Source: an uncultured Acetatifactor sp. (GTDB lineage: Bacteria; Bacillota; Clostridia; Lachnospirales; Lachnospiraceae). Taken from it: a stretch of 64,000 bases of DNA. The first letter of the stretch is position 1. Every line of letters starts with the position of its first letter. Position numbers and translations under genes: made by a program. The DNA is taken from assembly GCA_934402315.1 (NCBI GenBank), contig CAKRTS010000008.1, positions 1-64,000 on the forward strand. Reading direction: 5' to 3'. The notes beneath the pieces are model-generated. The model ran no database searches. It saw only the letters and a program-made list of their open reading frames with translations, and was not told the DNA's origin. Shown here one piece after another: positions 35,691 through 44,779 of the stretch.

Positions 35691-37202
35691 CTAGATCAGT
35701 CCGATCTGTGCAGCCTTGTTTACCGCCTGACTGCGGTTTTTGACCTGTAGCTTCCGGAAGATGCCGGAGCTGTGAAATTTCACGGTTCCCGGCTTCTTCC
35801 CGAGCTTTTCACCCATCTCCTCATAGGACAGGCCCTCCGCCAGAAGTCTCAGCACTCTCATCTCCGTGGCCGTGAGCGGCTCGTAGTATTCCGCCGGTGA
35901 CTTCATATAATTCGGAAGGCGCTTCCCTACCTCCTGCGCCAGTTCCTTAATCTGATCGGTAAACTCATCTGCCCCTCTCATTTTCTCATACACATTGAGC
36001 AGATTCACCATATATGCACCTTCGTCCGCAAGCAGCCTGATATAGCAGTATCTTTTCGCCATACGGATAGCGATCTCCAATTCGTCGCACATATCTTCCA
36101 TGCTGCCCGCCTTATAGCAGGCAATCGCCGCCAGCATATGGCATTCGCAGACATCCATATACCGGTTGCACTTCTCAAGCACATGCATGAGCTGCTTCGC
36201 AAGCACCAGCGCCATCATATACCTTCCGGTAAACAAATAGCACCTCACCTTCACCAGATAGGCGTACATATCCATCACATAGAACTCCCCTGTCTCATCC
36301 GGGGCATTCTTTTCCATCCATTCCTGCACAATCTCCTGATTTCCGTCATAACAGGCAGCCCATGCGGACAAAGCGTACAGACTGTTTTCCAGCTCCTCCC
36401 ATCCGGCATTTTCAATTTTTGTCCTGATCTGGGACACCAGCGGGGCAGCCGCCTTCGTCTGACCGTTTAAGAGCAGAATCTTCATCTGCAGCGCCATCGC
36501 CACAAAGAGACACTGTATGTCCTGCTTGCTCTCCATCAGGGGGATCGTTCCCGCCGCAAGAACCAGCGCATGAAAGGTGTCGTTTTTCTGGTAATACCAC
36601 TCCGCGAGAGCAATTTCCACAACGCCCTTCCCCTTATCGCCGTACAGCACACGGACGCTCTCTTCTATCTGCTTTCTGCCGTCCGGGATGCTACGTCCGT
36701 ATCGCGTAAAATCCCGGAAACCGTTCAGAATACTCGGTCTGCTCGCGGACAGGGTAAGACTCTGTATCGGCGGTGCCTTCCTCTCCCGCAGTGCAGCCAC
36801 AATATGAAAGAAACGGTTATCGCTGATATAAGGCATGACAAGCTCCGCCGCCAGACAGACAAATTCCTGCGCCGCCCGCTGCCTTTCATCCGCATCCTCC
36901 GGCACATCGCCCAGGATGTCTATGTATCTCTTCGCACTCTCCAGATCATTCTCCATTGTGGCAAGGAGCGCACGCACGGAAAGCAGTGCCATCCACTCAC
37001 TGCTTCCTCCCGGATAGCTGTCCTCGGATACCTTATGAAGATATTCCCGGCATGTCCAGATTGCGGGCATACTGATCGGATGCAGAATTTCTTCCGCCAG
37101 CGTCTGCCGGAGCATTCCCTCCTTATCCGCATTTTTCAGCACGCGCTGCATTTCCTTTGCCTTGCGCGGATAGATTCTGTCCGTTTTCTCCCTCTGATTC
37201 AT
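35691..37202 (-). CDS. LuxR-family regulator with TPR-like region
   Basis: This 503-residue protein is mostly helical, with TPR-like repeats through about residue 420. It ends in a LuxR/GerE helix-turn-helix (LTATEMRVLRLLAEGLSYEEM and GTVKFHSSGIFRKLQVKNRSQAV). It resembles MalT-type regulators without their AAA/STAND ATPase. No receiver domain is present, so the signal is probably a ligand or protein bound to the repeats. GAGGGG precedes the ATG. The position after uxuAB suggests, but does not prove, carbohydrate control. Confidence 0.88.
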   Translation of the reverse strand: MNQREKTDRIYPRKAKEMQRVLKNADKEGMLRQTLAEEILHPISMPAIWTCREYLHKVSEDSYPGGSSEWMALLSVRALLATMENDLESAKRYIDILGDVPEDADERQRAAQEFVCLAAELVMPYISDNRFFHIVAALRERKAPPIQSLTLSASRPSILNGFRDFTRYGRSIPDGRKQIEESVRVLYGDKGKGVVEIALAEWYYQKNDTFHALVLAAGTIPLMESKQDIQCLFVAMALQMKILLLNGQTKAAAPLVSQIRTKIENAGWEELENSLYALSAWAACYDGNQEIVQEWMEKNAPDETGEFYVMDMYAYLVKVRCYLFTGRYMMALVLAKQLMHVLEKCNRYMDVCECHMLAAIACYKAGSMEDMCDELEIAIRMAKRYCYIRLLADEGAYMVNLLNVYEKMRGADEFTDQIKELAQEVGKRLPNYMKSPAEYYEPLTATEMRVLRLLAEGLSYEEMGEKLGKKPGTVKFHSSGIFRKLQVKNRSQAVNKAAQIGLI

Positions 37203-37233
37203 TTTTCCCCTCTATGATACACATTTCATACAC

Positions 37234-37264
37234 GATAAGCCGCAGTGCAACACCGCGGCTTATC
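37234..37264. terminator. Strong hairpin between LuxR gene and htpG
   Basis: GATAAGCCGC (37234-37243) pairs with GCGGCTTATC (37255-37264). TATTTTT follows on the plus strand only; for htpG on the minus strand it would be a hairpin without a T tract. Confidence 0.6.
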
Positions 37265-37289
37265 TATTTTTCTGTCTGTTTTGTTCTGA

Positions 37290-39365
37290 TTATTTTGCTA
37301 AAAGCATCATAATATCGTTGCTCCGCGCAATAAACTTTGTCATTGCCTCCGGTGCCAGCGGCGCGTGCTGCAGCTTTGCAAGATCGTAGAGCTGTTCGCA
37401 GATCGTCTCCACGTTCTCGCCGTCCTTATGCTCGATCACATACTGTACAAGAGGATGGTTCGCGTTCAGGATCAGCGTCTCGCCCTCTCCGCCAAAGGCA
37501 CCCATATCCATGCCGGGCATCGAGTACATCTTCATCATATCCTGCATACGGCGTGTCTCCTCAGACAGCGTAATCATGGAGGAAATCTTCTTATTCTTAA
37601 GCTTCTCTACCTTGACCGTAATCTTGTCATTCTTGAGCGCCTTCTTCATGATGTCGGCAATCTGCTTTGCCTGCTCGTCAAACTCCTCCTGTGCTTTCTT
37701 GGAGGTCTTTGTCTTGAGAGCGTCCGTCACATCCGCATCGATTCTCTGGAACTTGATGCCCTCATTCTTGGACTCCAGCTGGGAGATGAAGGGCTGATCG
37801 ATATTGTGGGTCAGGATGACCGCATCCATCTTTGCCGCCTTGAACATATTGATGTACTGGCTCTGCTGCTGTTCATCCGTCACATAGTAAATAATCTTTT
37901 CCTTCTTCTCTTCCTGTCCGCCGTCTTCCTTTTCCTCCGGGCTGTCATTCACAACCTCGGCCTCTACCTTCTCACCGTTCTCGTCAACGGCACTTCCGGC
38001 CTCGGTTTCTTCCGCATCAACCGGCTTTGTCTCAAGGCACTCCGGCAGGGTCAGATATTTTCCGTCCAGATTCTTGAACAGGATGTAATCGTTCATCTTC
38101 TCACAGAACTTGTCATCCTTCAGGCAGCCAAACTTGATGAACGGGCTGATGTCGTCCCAGTATTTGTCGTACTCTTCCTTCTCGGTCTTACACATGCCGG
38201 AGAGCTTGTCCGCCACCTTCTTGGTAATATATTCGGAAATCTTCTTTACAAAGCCGTCATTCTGCAAAGCGCTTCTGGATACGTTCAGCGGCAGATCAGG
38301 ACAGTCGATCACGCCCTTGAGCAGAAGCAGGAACTCGGGAATGACTTCCTTGATATTATCTGCGATGAAGACCTGGTTGTTGTACAGCTTGATCGTTCCC
38401 TCGATGGATTCGTACTCCATGTTGATCTTCGGGAAGTAAAGGATACCCTTTAAATTAAAGGGATAGTCCATATTCAGGTGTATCCAGAACAAAGGCTCCT
38501 TGTAATCCTGGAATACCTTGCGGTAAAATTCCAGATATTCTTCCTTCGTACAGTCATTCGGATGCTTCGTCCAGAGCGGTGTCGTCTCATTCAAAAGCTC
38601 CGGGCGCTTTCTGATCTTTAACTTCTCCTCGCCCTCGGTGGTGCCGTCCTCCTTCACGGTAGGATGGATTTCCTCGATGACAACATCGTCCTCCAGCTTC
38701 TCCTCCGGCTTGATGATCTGGGTTTCCTTGGTATCTGCCTTGGACAGATAAATTTCGGTGGGCATGAAGGAGCAGTATTTCTTAATGATCTCTCTCGCCT
38801 TGTACTCGTTGCAGAATTCCAGACAATCTTCATTGAGGAACAGCGTGATCTTTGTGCCGACCTCAGCCTTGTCCCCCTCGTCCATGGAGAATTCCGTACC
38901 GCCGTCACACTCCCAGTGTACCGGCTTTGCACCTTCCTTGTAGGACAGCGTGTCGATGTGTACCTCATCCGCCACCATGAATGCCGAATAGAAGCCCAGA
39001 CCGAAGTGACCGATAATCTGATCCGCGTTACTCTTGTCCTTATATTTCTCAATGAAATCCGTCGCACCGGAAAAAGCAATCTGGTTGATATACTCGTCAA
39101 CCTCTTCCGCCGTCATTCCCAGACCGTTGTCGGTAAAGGTCAGGGTCTTCTTCTCCGGGTCAACGACCACGTCAATCCTTGCCTTATAATTCTCCGGCAG
39201 GGTGTACTCGCCCATCATGTCAAGCTTTTTCAGCTTTGTCACTGCATCACAGCCGTTGGAGATCAGCTCCCTGTAAAAAATATCATGGTCTGAATACAGC
39301 CATTTCTTAATGATAGGAAAAATGTTTTCACTGTTAATTGATAAGCTTCCGCTCTTTGCTGCCAT
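37290..39365 (-). CDS. htpG: Hsp90 chaperone HtpG
   Basis: This 691-residue Hsp90 homologue has the GHKL ATPase N-domain with YRELISNGCDAVTKL, DNGLGMTAEEV and GHFGLGFYSAFMVADEV. The middle domain has LNVSRSALQND, and a dimerisation domain follows. It is longer than the usual 620-640 residues mainly through an acidic Glu/Asp-rich insert around residues 465-510 (VDAEETEAGSAVDENG and onward). The ATG at 39365 follows AAAGGG; the frame extends 26 codons further without support. A CIRCE element lies upstream of its promoter. Confidence 0.97.
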   Translation of the reverse strand: MAAKSGSLSINSENIFPIIKKWLYSDHDIFYRELISNGCDAVTKLKKLDMMGEYTLPENYKARIDVVVDPEKKTLTFTDNGLGMTAEEVDEYINQIAFSGATDFIEKYKDKSNADQIIGHFGLGFYSAFMVADEVHIDTLSYKEGAKPVHWECDGGTEFSMDEGDKAEVGTKITLFLNEDCLEFCNEYKAREIIKKYCSFMPTEIYLSKADTKETQIIKPEEKLEDDVVIEEIHPTVKEDGTTEGEEKLKIRKRPELLNETTPLWTKHPNDCTKEEYLEFYRKVFQDYKEPLFWIHLNMDYPFNLKGILYFPKINMEYESIEGTIKLYNNQVFIADNIKEVIPEFLLLLKGVIDCPDLPLNVSRSALQNDGFVKKISEYITKKVADKLSGMCKTEKEEYDKYWDDISPFIKFGCLKDDKFCEKMNDYILFKNLDGKYLTLPECLETKPVDAEETEAGSAVDENGEKVEAEVVNDSPEEKEDGGQEEKKEKIIYYVTDEQQQSQYINMFKAAKMDAVILTHNIDQPFISQLESKNEGIKFQRIDADVTDALKTKTSKKAQEEFDEQAKQIADIMKKALKNDKITVKVEKLKNKKISSMITLSEETRRMQDMMKMYSMPGMDMGAFGGEGETLILNANHPLVQYVIEHKDGENVETICEQLYDLAKLQHAPLAPEAMTKFIARSNDIMMLLAK

Positions 39366-39408
39366 TTTACAACATCCCTTTCTCTGAAATAAGTTTCCTA
39401 TAATGCTA

Positions 39409-39437
39409 AGTGTAAATCCGCAGCTTTCAAAAGTCAA
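39409..39437 (-). promoter_or_regulatory. htpG promoter
   Basis: Reverse-strand TTGACT (39432-39437), 17-base spacer, TACACT (39409-39414). Confidence 0.7.
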
Positions 39438-39444
39438 CAGCAAA

Positions 39445-39471
39445 TTAGCACTCGTTTTGAGTGAGTGCTAA
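39445..39471. promoter_or_regulatory. CIRCE element upstream of htpG
   Basis: TTAGCACTC, nine bases, GAGTGCTAA: a perfect CIRCE operator. It lies just upstream of the -35, not over it, which differs from the hsp20 site. Confidence 0.95.
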
Positions 39472-39555
39472 TAATTATCCGGAAACGCCTGATTTCAGGG
39501 CATTCCAGGATTTCTAAAATTTTTCTAAACCATCTTTCGCTGCCTCATAGGGACA

Positions 39556-40665
39556 TTACGGGAAAAACCTTGCGTAAATTTCAAAGAAGTCTACCGTATC
39601 CACGCTCCCGCCCCGAACCAGCGTGATCTCATCCCACAGCTTTGTGTTCAGCTGTCTCACCAGCGTCAGGGCAAGGGCATCATACTCCTCCCCGAACACC
39701 TCACGCCGTCTCTGCTCGACGATCTCCTGCTTGCTCAATTCCGTCTGCTCTCTGTCGAAGGTACTGATACACTTGATAATATGAAAGCCGGAATCTGTCT
39801 CTATCACAGGGCTGATCTCGTCCGTCTCGAGGGAAAAAGCCTCCTCCTCGAATGCCGCCTCCATCTCGCCCTTCCCGAAGGAACAGGTAATATTCGGGTC
39901 CTCGCTGTACTTGGATGCCAGCTCAAGGAAATCCTTCTCCCCGCTGACCGCCTGTTCCCTGATGCCGCACGCTTTCTCGTAGACCGACTGCTTCACATCC
40001 TCCGAGTAGCGCACCCTCGCACCACTGCCGTCGGTCGTCCAGGTTCTCAGGAAAATGTGCTGCACGGTGATCGTCCTCGCCTCATCATCACTGATCTCGG
40101 GGTTAATATCCTGAATAATGTACTCATAGACCTTGTTCGCCAGCGCATATTCCGTGTAAAGACGAAGAACCGTCTTTTCATCCACACCCAGCTGTTCTAT
40201 CCGATCCGCACTCAGGGAACCGTAATATTCCGCCGCTGCGTCCGCCGCAAGCCCGCTCTCTGCCTCATCCAGCTCCACGCCCTCTTTTTCCGCCAGAAGA
40301 CACATCGTCTTAATCTGTGCAATCTTTGCGAGCACAGTCTCCTTCACGTTTTCCTCCAGCGTCACACCGTCCTTCGCTATGTTCCAGACCTCCGGCCCGT
40401 AGACGCTCTCATAGCGGTTCTGGGTCGTCGTCAGATAGACCATGATCTCGGCGCGGGTGCAGCTTTCATCGGCGATGCGGAATACCTCGTCCTTTCCGAA
40501 GCCGGTCGTAAATACCACTCTTGTCCCGCCGCCACATGCCGTCAGACTGCCAAGAACCGTCACAAGACATACCAAAAGAGCAAGAAACCGCCTTCGGAAT
40601 CCGCGTAAGTCTCCACTATTCCTTTTTTCTGATTTTTTCCTTATCCCTCTATTTCCTTCTGCCAT
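39556..40665 (-). CDS. PrsA-like peptidyl-prolyl isomerase lipoprotein
   Basis: This 369-residue secreted foldase has a basic N-terminus, a hydrophobic stretch (FLALLVCLVTVLGSLTAC) and a lipobox LTAC near residue 44. A SurA-like helical region with a parvulin domain at about residues 200-310 follows (VQHIFLRT, DFLELASKYSEDP, GKGEMEAAFEEEAFSL, TDSGFHIIKCI). It should assist folding of exported proteins at the outer face of the membrane. The preceding promoter is near consensus. A first-methionine start leaves a long basic leader; initiation further in is possible. Confidence 0.88.
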   Translation of the reverse strand: MAEGNRGIRKKSEKRNSGDLRGFRRRFLALLVCLVTVLGSLTACGGGTRVVFTTGFGKDEVFRIADESCTRAEIMVYLTTTQNRYESVYGPEVWNIAKDGVTLEENVKETVLAKIAQIKTMCLLAEKEGVELDEAESGLAADAAAEYYGSLSADRIEQLGVDEKTVLRLYTEYALANKVYEYIIQDINPEISDDEARTITVQHIFLRTWTTDGSGARVRYSEDVKQSVYEKACGIREQAVSGEKDFLELASKYSEDPNITCSFGKGEMEAAFEEEAFSLETDEISPVIETDSGFHIIKCISTFDREQTELSKQEIVEQRRREVFGEEYDALALTLVRQLNTKLWDEITLVRGGSVDTVDFFEIYARFFP

Positions 40666-40714
40666 CTCTTCCTGCTTCTTTTTTAATGCTGAATTTCTTC
40701 CACTCTTCCCCTTT

Positions 40715-40743
40715 ACTATATCGTTGTTTCGGTTTCATGTCAA
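40715..40743 (-). promoter_or_regulatory. Promoter of PrsA-like gene
   Basis: Reverse-strand TTGACA (40738-40743), 17-base spacer, TATAGT (40715-40720). Confidence 0.75.
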
Positions 40744-40763
40744 ACCTCCGGTATGCCATGCTG

Positions 40764-42036
40764 TTATTTCTTTCCGGTAAAGCAAAGCACATTTCTGCAC
40801 GCAATGCGATAGGTGATAAAAAAGTATAACGCATATATTCCTGAAATTACCGCTGCTATGACAACAGCCGTCTCCATTGCGCGATGTCCGCTCAGTCCTT
40901 CTAAGCCCCAGATTTCATAGACCTTTCCGAATATTACCCCAAACGGAACCGTCAATAATACCGGGAACACATAGGGCATCAGGAAGAATGCTGCCGTCTG
41001 CTTCAGCAAAGTTTTCCTCTGTATCCGCACATCTGCCCCCAGACAGTAGAGAATCTGAAACCTTCTGCGCTCATCCTCCATGGTCGATAATGTTTTCAGT
41101 GCAAGAATTGCCAGTGTCATACACACAAACACCGTGGAGACATAAAGTGTTCCGACAATCAGCGTGCCTACTGTCGCACTGCTATACAGTCTCCAGTCTT
41201 CCTGAAAGCGAACGGAATACAACCGTATTTGTTCCCCTGTTCTTCAAATTCCTGTTTCTCAGCAGTATCCCGGCGATTGCCCTTGCCAATGAGAAATGCG
41301 CTGCAAAAACCATGACAAGATCTATGACCAGCCATAGCAGAATGCCCATACTATCCTGCGTGTGAAAGACATCCCAGAGACTGAAAACAGTTTTGGCCAT
41401 ACACGCCAGCAGTCCGGTTACTGTGACTACCGAAACAATACACCAACGGACGGTATGCTGTTCACTTCTGTGTACGGCTTCCTCCTTCAGCAGCTCCGAA
41501 ATCGTAACCTTATTCAGATACTTCAGCGAGGCTAACGTTGACAAGAGGAACATTCCGATGCTGACAGCAAGCGTAAGCAATATTGCCGGCACAGAATATG
41601 CCGACACCGTGAACGGAAACTCCATGACAGCCGCAAATAATGCCGCCAGAAACTGAAAAAGAATAAGACCGGCTCCCAGTCCGATGCCAATTGCCACAAG
41701 GGACAGCAGACCGGTTTCACAGACATACAGCATCCGGATGTCCCGCCGTGACATTCCAAGCGTGAGATACATACCAAATTCTCTTTTCCGAAGCTTAAGC
41801 ATAAATGCCGCTGCATAGCTGAGAACCAGTGCCGTAACCAGACAGGCAAGAATTGTAACCATTGCAAACATGGCATTCATATCTGAAGACACCTCAGAAA
41901 GACTCCTTACCTGTTCACTGTAGCTGAGATTGTTGACAGCATACATGAGTGCCACGCTCAAAGCTACCGTAAAAAAATAGATCAGGTAATTGCTGATTTG
42001 CCGGCGCACATTCCGGAAAGCGAGTTTACCGAACAT
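40764..42036 (-). pseudogene. Remnant of BceB/FtsX-type permease
   Basis: The first part (42036 down to 41182, about 284 residues) has four to six membrane helices and ends RGTNTVVFRSLSGRLETV before a stop. The second (from about 41222 down to 40764) is in another frame and holds the last three helices (VGTLYVSTVFVCMTLAILALK and onward). Peptide-detoxification permeases of this kind are usually 620-700 residues, with a large extracellular domain between these parts; about 200 residues are missing. The simplest reading is an internal deletion that also shifted frame near 41180-41220. GGAGG precedes the ATG at 42036. Confidence 0.8.
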
Positions 42037-42513
42037 CCGCCTCACCTCCCAGCACCGCCATCGTATTCAATATTTCATGATACATGGTCTGTCTGCTCCG
42101 TTCGCCGCGGTACAGCTCATTCCATATCCTTCCGTCCTTTAAAAACAGTATCCGCGAAGCATAAGATCCTACCATGGCATCATGCGTAACCATCAAAATA
42201 GTCGCTCGGAAATCCCTGTTCATCCATGTGAAGGTCTGCATCAATCCCTTTGAATTGGCGCTGTCCAGCGCTCCCGTGGGTTCATCCGCAAGAATCAGTG
42301 CAGGTTGCGTAATCAGCGCTCTGGCACAGGCAGCACGCTGACGCTGCCCACCGGACAGTTGTCTGGGGAATTTGGATAACTGCTCTGTGATCTCCAGAGA
42401 CGACGCTATTCTCTGAAGCTTATCCTCCGTCTCTTTGACAGGCCTCCTTTGCAGATTCAGCGGTAAAACAATATTCTCCGCAACCGTCAATGTATCCAGC
42501 AGATTATATTCTA
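42026..42513 (-). pseudogene. C-terminal remnant of BceA-type ABC ATPase
   Basis: From the joint near 42513 the frame reads EYNLLDTLTVAENIVLPL, then RQLSGGQRQRAACARAL and [17 protein letters not shown] and continues to the normal C-terminus. The Walker A half of the protein is missing. An open frame extends to 42583, but those extra residues are response-regulator DNA read out of frame. The protein cannot bind ATP normally. It overlaps the start of the permease remnant, as in intact operons. Confidence 0.85.
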
Positions 42514-43011
42514 CATTCCGTTTGTCCATAAATCTTCGATCAGCGTGTCTCTCGTACAAATCTCCTTCTGCATCAGACACCAAAGAATCCGTACTTCATT
42601 TTTGGTCAATTCAATGTCTCTTCCCTCAAAATATGCCCTCATTCCTGCCAGTTCAAGGGTCAGTCCACGGACGGTCACAGCCTCATTCACTGTATTTTTC
42701 AGTATCCGGCCGATTCTTGCCAATAGAACAGAGGAATGATAAGGCTTTCGGATGAAATCATCTCCTCCTACCCCGAATGCGAGCAGCTCGTCCTCCGGAG
42801 TGTCCCTCGCTGTCAGAAAGATCACGGGGGTATCGGAAGTCTGACGGAGCTTTCTGCAGAGAGTAAAACCACTCTCTCCGGGCAGATTCACATCCATCAG
42901 GATCAGGTCACAGGGTTCACTCTCCACCGGCTGATACCCGTTTGCTGAAAGCAGCTTCTTCAATTCCATCCTGATAGCCTCATCATCCTCGACAATTCGT
43001 ATACGTTTCAT
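42511..43011 (-). pseudogene. Truncated OmpR-family response regulator
   Basis: This 166-residue remnant starts at an ATG with GGAG seven bases upstream. The receiver has IRIVEDDEA and LILMDVNLPG with the phosphoacceptor Asp at residue 40, about ten or more residues earlier than usual, so a short in-frame loss is likely. The winged-helix domain begins (LTKNEVRILWCLMQKEICTR) but stops after LWTNGM, where about 50 residues with the DNA-recognition helix should follow. At that point the sequence jumps into the middle of an ABC ATPase gene. Confidence 0.85.
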
Positions 43012-43045
43012 ACCACATCTCCATCCACGCGCCAGCCGCACGACT

Positions 43046-43077
43046 CAAAAAACCGGGAACAGTTGCCCATTCCCGGT
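43046..43077 (-). terminator. ilvE terminator
   Basis: ACCGGGAA (43052-43059) pairs with TTCCCGGT (43070-43077), followed by TTTTTT on the reverse strand. Confidence 0.9.
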
Positions 43078-43110
43078 CGTATCTCTGCTTTTACAGCTAT
43101 TGTCTTACCT

Positions 43111-44136
43111 TTACTCAATCACATGAATCCAGCCCTTAGGCGCTTCGATTCTTCCCATCTGGATTCCTGTCAGGGTATCATAGAGCTTCTTTGTCACAGG
43201 CCCCATCTCTGTCATACCGCTGGGCATACAGATCTCTGTTCCGTGATCCACGATCTTGCCAACCGGCGAGATGACTGCCGCCGTTCCGCAGAGTCCGCAC
43301 TCCGCGAAATCCTTGACCTCATCCAGATATACCTCGCGCTCCTCCACCTCAAGTCCGAGATACTCCTTTGCCACATAGACGAGGGAGCGGCGGGTGATGG
43401 ACGGCAGAATGCTGTCCGACTTCGGCGTTACGACCTTGCCGTCCTTTGTGACGAACAGGAAGTTCGCGCCTCCGGTCTCCTCAACCTTTGTGCGTGTTCC
43501 GGGATCGAGATACATGTTTTCATCATAGCCCTCGTGATGTGCCGTCACGATTGCGTGAAGGCTCATGGCATAGTTCAGTCCTGCCTTGATATTACCGGTT
43601 CCATGCGGCGCCGCACGGTCAAAGTCGCTGACACGGATTGTCAGAGGCTTCACGCCGCCCTTGAAATACGGGCCTACCGGCGTACAGAAGATTCGGAACT
43701 GGTACTCGTCCGCCGGCTTGACACCGATGACGGGATTCGTTCCGAACATATAAGGACGCAGGTACAGCGTTGCTCCACTGCCATAGGGAGGTACAAAAGC
43801 GGCATTCGCTGCGACAACCTTTGTCACCGCATCCAGAAATCTCTCCTTGGGGAATACGGGCATCTCCAGTCTCGCCGCAGAAGCCTCCATACGCTCTGCA
43901 TTCAGGTCGGGACGGAAGGTAACGATATGTCCATCCTCCGTGGTATATGCCTTCAGACCCTCAAACGCTGTCTGGGCATACTGCAGAACACCTGCACATT
44001 CATTCAGGACAATATTGGCATCCTCTGTGATAGCGCCGTCATCCCACGCGCCATTCTTAAAGTTGGATACATAGCGGAAATCCGTCTGAACATATCCAAA
44101 TCCGAGGTTGCCCCAGTCGATATTTTTCTTTTCCAT
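43111..44136 (-). CDS. ilvE: Branched-chain amino acid aminotransferase
   Basis: This 341-residue class IV PLP transaminase for leucine, isoleucine and valine shows QTAFEGLKAY, FRPDLNAERM, LYLRPYMFGT, the PLP-lysine segment NIKAGLNYAMS, and EETGGANFLFV with the glutamate that binds the cofactor ring nitrogen. It is followed by a strong terminator and preceded by a probable promoter, so it is likely monocistronic. No T-box is visible in the short leader. Confidence 0.96.
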   Translation of the reverse strand: MEKKNIDWGNLGFGYVQTDFRYVSNFKNGAWDDGAITEDANIVLNECAGVLQYAQTAFEGLKAYTTEDGHIVTFRPDLNAERMEASAARLEMPVFPKERFLDAVTKVVAANAAFVPPYGSGATLYLRPYMFGTNPVIGVKPADEYQFRIFCTPVGPYFKGGVKPLTIRVSDFDRAAPHGTGNIKAGLNYAMSLHAIVTAHHEGYDENMYLDPGTRTKVEETGGANFLFVTKDGKVVTPKSDSILPSITRRSLVYVAKEYLGLEVEEREVYLDEVKDFAECGLCGTAAVISPVGKIVDHGTEICMPSGMTEMGPVTKKLYDTLTGIQMGRIEAPKGWIHVIE

Positions 44137-44182
44137 AGTCTACCAGCCATCCTTCCCTGTTGTATATTGTTTGTTAATCATT

Positions 44183-44208
44183 ATTATACTTTCAAAATCA
44201 AAAGTCAA
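44183..44208 (-). promoter_or_regulatory. Probable ilvE promoter
   Basis: Reverse-strand TTGACT (44203-44208) with TATAAT (44183-44188). The 14-base spacer is short; TAATAA at 44181-44186 would give 16. Confidence 0.45.
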
Positions 44209-44236
44209 TACGCTTTTCCAAACTAAATCGGCAAAG

Positions 44237-44731
44237 TTAATGTTTTTTCCTCTCATATCTCTGAAAGGTATAAGCGAGGTCAAAATAGGTCTGTTCGTCA
44301 CTGTCCGCCGTAATCTCCCACTCCGGATCATCGTCCAGATTCGGGAAATGGGCATCCGCCTCGTAGCTGTGGTCTATCCTGGTGATATGTGCGACATCAC
44401 AGTAGGGCAGCAGCTGGCGGTAGATGCTCTCGCCGCCGATGACATACACATCCTCCGTGTCGTACTTCTCCAGCTCCGCAAGCAGCTCCTCGATGGAATG
44501 AACCACCGTCGCACCCTTTACCTTATAATTTCTGTCACCGGACAGAATAATATTGACGCGGTTCTGCAACGGCTGCTCCTGCGGGAAGGTCTGTAAGGTC
44601 TTTCTTCCCAGAACGACGACCTTGCCCGTCGTCTCCTCCCTGAAATGCTTCTGGTCGTTCGGAATGCTGACAAGCAGCCTGTCCCTGTTTCCGATTGCCC
44701 AGTTATTGTCTACCGCCGCGATAATGTTCAT
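44237..44731 (-). CDS. folA: Dihydrofolate reductase
   Basis: This 164-residue enzyme reduces dihydrofolate to tetrahydrofolate with NADPH. MNIIAAVDNNWAIGNRDRLL at the start, VVLGRKTLQTFP and DVYVIGGESIYRQLL are the family landmarks. It follows the ThyX-type gene by 48 bases and probably shares its transcript, joining thymidylate and folate metabolism. Confidence 0.96.
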   Translation of the reverse strand: MNIIAAVDNNWAIGNRDRLLVSIPNDQKHFREETTGKVVVLGRKTLQTFPQEQPLQNRVNIILSGDRNYKVKGATVVHSIEELLAELEKYDTEDVYVIGGESIYRQLLPYCDVAHITRIDHSYEADAHFPNLDDDPEWEITADSDEQTYFDLAYTFQRYERKKH

Positions 44732-44779
44732 CTGTTCTCTCCCATTCTGCTTCCCATATCAGCCGTTTTTATCCGGCTT

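Noticed and set aside
39445..39471. CIRCE acting on the PrsA-like gene downstream on the same strand side
   Set aside because: The element faces the htpG promoter on the minus strand; the PrsA-like gene is transcribed toward it and has its own promoter at 40715-40743.
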